Below, one piece after another: positions 5,900 through 8,004 of a stretch of DNA of 8,004 nt. Under the pieces are notes generated by a model. That model saw nothing but the letters and a program-made list of their open reading frames with translations. It ran no database searches and was not told the DNA's origin. The position numbers and the translations under genes were made by a program. The DNA comes from CAIRDP01 sp037141915 (GTDB taxonomy: Bacteria; Bacteroidota; Bacteroidia; Bacteroidales; FEN-979), in assembly GCA_037141915.1 (NCBI GenBank), contig JBAXBP010000163.1, positions 1 to 8,004 on the forward strand, read 5' to 3'. The stretch's first letter is position 1; every line of letters starts with the position of its first letter.

Positions 5900-7117
5900 T
5901 TAAAACTTAAAATCAGCTTTTGTAACAATGTTAAATGTATCGATGGCAATGACCAGTTCTTCATTGGTCGGCATTACCATTGCCAGGACTTTTGACCCCG
6001 GTTTTGTAAGAATTGCTTCCTTCCCGCGTATGCCTTCATTACGTTCAGGATCGAACTCAACGCCGAGAAAATCCAGGTTATTGAGTATCCTTCTCCGGGT
6101 GTCACAATCGTTTTCCCCTATTCCCCCGGTAAAAATAATGAGGTCGACACCCCCCATGGCAGCTGCATAGGAACCGATATATTTCTTTACCCTGTAAGCA
6201 TACATGTCGAGCGCCAGCTGTGCCCTCTGCACTCCCTGTTCTGCAGCCATCTCAACATCACGCATGTCGTACGAGATCCCTGAGATCCCGCAAACTCCGC
6301 TTTGCTTGTTGAACAGGTTATTGGTGTCTTTAATGCTGAGATTTTCCTTTTCGGCAATAAACAGCAGTACTCCAACATCTACATCACCAGTACGGGTACC
6401 CATCATAAGCCCTTCAACAGGAGTGAATCCCATGGAAGTGTCTATCGATTTTCCATTCTCAACGGCCGCAATGGATGAACCATTTCCGAGATGACAGGTG
6501 ATGATCTTTACCGAGTCGTATTTCCTTCCAAGGTACCTGCATGCCTTTTCTGCAACGTATTTATGTGATGTGCCGTGATAACCGTAACGCCGGATCCTGT
6601 ACTTTTCATAATATTCATAAGGCAGGGGATACAGGTAGGCATGCTGAGGCATGGTCTGGTGGAAAGAGGTGTCAAATGTTGCGACCTGGGGTACTTCCGG
6701 CAATATGGCTTCCATGGATAAAATGCCTTTCAGATTTGCAGGATTATGAAGGGGTGCAAGTTCAATGCACTTTTCTATCCCGGCCTTGACTTCCTCGTCG
6801 ATCTGAACACTGGTCTTGAATTTCTCACCCCCGTTAACCACCCTGTGTCCGACGGCTTCAATCTCATTGATGTCAGTGATTACTCCATACTCAGGATGCC
6901 TGAGAGTGTCAAGTATGAGATTGATCCCGTCCTGATGGTCGGGGACTGGTTTAATGATTTTATACTTATCTTTACCAGTGACCTGGTGCATAAGTTCGCT
7001 TTTCTCCAGGCCAATCCTGTCGAGTAATCCTTTAGCCAAAAGCTCGGCTTCCGTTTCAATGTTAAAAAGCCGGTATTTGATCGAAGAGCTTCCGCAGTTT
7101 AATACGAGAATTTTCAT
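5900..7117 (-). CDS. ackA: Acetate kinase
   Basis: Interconverts acetyl phosphate + ADP and acetate + ATP (EC 2.7.2.1) in the cytoplasm; in fermenters it yields ATP by substrate-level phosphorylation. The 405-residue protein is full length for the ASKHA-fold family. Visible signatures are LNCGSSSIKY with N7, GHRVVNGG with R92, FDTSFH with D149, RYGYHGTSH with H181, HLGNGSS (209-215), GLMMGTRTGDVD with R242, FTGGIGEN (329-336) and PTNEEL near the C-terminus. These positions are one residue above the well-studied Methanosarcina enzyme's R91, D148, H180 and R241. The partner gene pta (phosphotransacetylase), often adjacent, is not present on either side: upstream is a divergent GH3 gene and downstream is a response regulator. 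The ATG at 7117 directly precedes the first phosphate-binding strand. Confidence 0.98.
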   Translation of the reverse strand: MKILVLNCGSSSIKYRLFNIETEAELLAKGLLDRIGLEKSELMHQVTGKDKYKIIKPVPDHQDGINLILDTLRHPEYGVITDINEIEAVGHRVVNGGEKFKTSVQIDEEVKAGIEKCIELAPLHNPANLKGILSMEAILPEVPQVATFDTSFHQTMPQHAYLYPLPYEYYEKYRIRRYGYHGTSHKYVAEKACRYLGRKYDSVKIITCHLGNGSSIAAVENGKSIDTSMGFTPVEGLMMGTRTGDVDVGVLLFIAEKENLSIKDTNNLFNKQSGVCGISGISYDMRDVEMAAEQGVQRAQLALDMYAYRVKKYIGSYAAAMGGVDLIIFTGGIGENDCDTRRRILNNLDFLGVEFDPERNEGIRGKEAILTKPGSKVLAMVMPTNEELVIAIDTFNIVTKADFKF

Positions 7118-7198
7118 AAGTTATGCAAGTTGTTTATAGTAAATTTAGCTTGATTTTTAGTTAACAAAGCTATAAAGAATCATTTTTGTTAGGGTAGA

Positions 7199-7229
7199 CA
7201 AACTTACGACTAAAATACATAATTCCAAA
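7199..7229 (-). promoter_or_regulatory. Bacteroidota-type promoter for ackA
   Basis: On the minus strand, TTTG at 7229-7226, a 19-base spacer and TAAGTTTG at 7206-7199 match both promoter elements exactly. The start of transcription should fall near 7193, which leaves an untranslated leader of about 75 bases before the ackA ATG. A second exact -7 match (TAGCTTTG, 7172-7165) lies downstream but has no -33 at the right distance. Confidence 0.72.
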
Positions 7230-7299
7230 GGGAAGAAGAAAAATAATTAAGGAATTTTTATGGTGATTGTTATATAATTAAATATCAGGTTTTTCCCCT

Positions 7300-7335
7300 T
7301 TTGGACAGGTTATCTCAATTAAGATTGTATTTTTG
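7300..7335 (+). promoter_or_regulatory. Candidate promoter for the GH3-family gene
   Basis: TATTTTTG at 7328-7335 exactly fits the -7 consensus TAnnTTTG and would start transcription about 28 bases before the ATG at 7369. The nearest TTTG (7300-7303) is 24 bases upstream of it, longer than the usual 19-21, so the -33 assignment is uncertain. Confidence 0.5.
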
Positions 7336-7368
7336 AACTGAAAATTCCTTTCTAAACATTCCCCAAAA

Positions 7369-8004
7369 ATGGCTCTGATCAATTCGGTTATTTCATGGTT
7401 GATGAAGCAGAGGATTCACCAGATCGAGCTGTTCATGAAATATCCCCATGAGGTTCAGGTGGAACTGCTGAAGCGGCTCCTTAGCTCTGCAAGGAACACC
7501 GAATGGGGAAAGCTTTTTGACTTCCGGTCGATACAGACTTACGAGGAATTCAGGAACCGTGTGCCATTGAATGATTATGATTCACTCAAGCCCTGTATCG
7601 ACAGGCTGAGGCAGGGAGAACAGAACATCCTCTGGGCTACCGAGATCAAATGCTTTGCAAAATCTTCAGGCACCACCAATGATAAAAGCAAATACATCCC
7701 GGTAAGCCAGGAGGCTCTTGAAGAATGCCATTTCAAGGGAGGAAAGGACCTTTTATCGATCTATTGCAACAACCATCCCGACACCAACCTGTTTGCGGGA
7801 AAAGCCATTGCCATGGGAGGCACCCACCAGATCGTTGAAGTGAACAATGAATCTTATTACATGGGCGACCTGTCGGCAATCCTGATACAGCATCTGCCTG
7901 TATGGGTGGAGTATCTGAGGACACCAGGTCTGTCTATCGCCCTTATGGATGAATGGGAGTCCAAGATCGAGAAGATGGCGGCGGCAACCGTTCAGCATGA
8001 TGTC
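7369..8004 (+). CDS. GH3-family acyl-adenylating enzyme, 5' part only
   Basis: An open frame begins at ATG 7369 and runs uninterrupted for 212 codons to the window edge, so the C-terminal part is missing. Full-length bacterial members of the GH3 (auxin-responsive promoter) family are about 500 residues. Family markers include N-terminal helices with LLSSARNTEWGK (about 39-50), the RVPLNDYDSLKPCIDR segment, and the nucleotide-binding loop KSSGTTNDKSKYIPVS with SSGTT at 99-103. These are followed by AMGGTHQIVEV and GDLSAIL. Plant GH3 enzymes of the ANL adenylate-forming superfamily conjugate amino acids to auxin or jasmonate. The substrate of Bacteroidota homologues is not established, and nothing here shows it. 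The start is set by the domain beginning and a -7 element about 34 bases upstream; no Shine-Dalgarno sequence is present. Confidence 0.9.
   Translation, partial: MALINSVISWLMKQRIHQIELFMKYPHEVQVELLKRLLSSARNTEWGKLFDFRSIQTYEEFRNRVPLNDYDSLKPCIDRLRQGEQNILWATEIKCFAKSSGTTNDKSKYIPVSQEALEECHFKGGKDLLSIYCNNHPDTNLFAGKAIAMGGTHQIVEVNNESYYMGDLSAILIQHLPVWVEYLRTPGLSIALMDEWESKIEKMAAATVQHDV

Larger units (their letters stand above)
7118..7368. other. Divergent intergenic region between ackA and the GH3-family gene
   Basis: This 251-bp AT-rich region holds the ackA promoter (7199-7229), a second ackA-facing -7-like box (7165-7172) and the GH3-gene -7 box (7328-7335). The only plus-strand micro-frame noticed (from 7260) is five codons long. 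I saw no convincing hairpin, RNA gene or repeat. Confidence 0.6.

Noticed and set aside
5884..5964. Start at 5964 for the response regulator
   Set aside because: It would overlap the ackA end by 65 bp and add a non-conserved N-terminus before the receiver; the ATG at 5883 is in the expected position.
7165..7172. TAGCTTTG as the main ackA -7 box
   Set aside because: The -7 consensus is met, but the nearest TTTG is 26 bases upstream; the pair at 7199-7229 has correct 19-base spacing.
7733..7998. Minus-strand frames within the right-hand end
   Set aside because: They are antisense to the GH3-family gene, which has clear family motifs and an unbroken frame from 7369 to the edge.

Overview
The window looks like chromosomal core DNA from a member of the Bacteroidota, probably Bacteroidales-like. 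Three lines of evidence support this. Start codons sit in AT-rich leaders without Shine-Dalgarno sequences. Several genes are preceded by the characteristic -33 TTTG / -7 TAnnTTTG promoter. The gene content also fits: a Big_5-type putative lipoprotein with a 'GGPKD..PP' N-terminus, a response regulator with the Bacteroidota coiled-coil plus LuxR-like tail, and a bacterial GH3-family protein. I see no tRNA, rRNA, CRISPR array, insertion sequence or phage gene.

Layout, left to right. Positions 1-55 are a 7-bp tandem repeat (GCGAAAA) cut by the window edge, with a near-perfect inverted copy at 120-137. This is followed by a complete adenine deaminase gene (154-1791, +). A small ArsR-type winged-helix regulator (1869-2171, +) has its own promoter. 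It converges, with an 11-bp gap, on a 600-residue Ig-like putative lipoprotein gene (2183-3985, -). A divergent promoter region (3986-4120) separates that gene from yebC (4121-4861, +), which ends in a strong bidirectional hairpin terminator (4866-4895). On the other side of the terminator lies a minus-strand pair: acetate kinase (5900-7117) followed 16 bp later by an orphan response regulator (4912-5883). A 251-bp divergent intergenic region (7118-7368) carries promoters for ackA and for a GH3-family adenylating-enzyme gene that starts at 7369 and runs off the right edge.

How they fit together: this is mostly a mosaic of independent housekeeping units (purine salvage, translation-associated YebC, acetate metabolism). 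The one context link worth attention is ackA with the response regulator. AckA sets the acetyl-phosphate pool, and acetyl phosphate can phosphorylate receiver domains. No histidine kinase and no pta is visible in the window. I found no convincing previously undescribed multi-gene system. The most unusual signals are the heptanucleotide array with its inverted copy, the ackA-regulator pair, the C-terminal Cys pair in the ArsR protein, and the non-canonical lipobox of the large putative lipoprotein.
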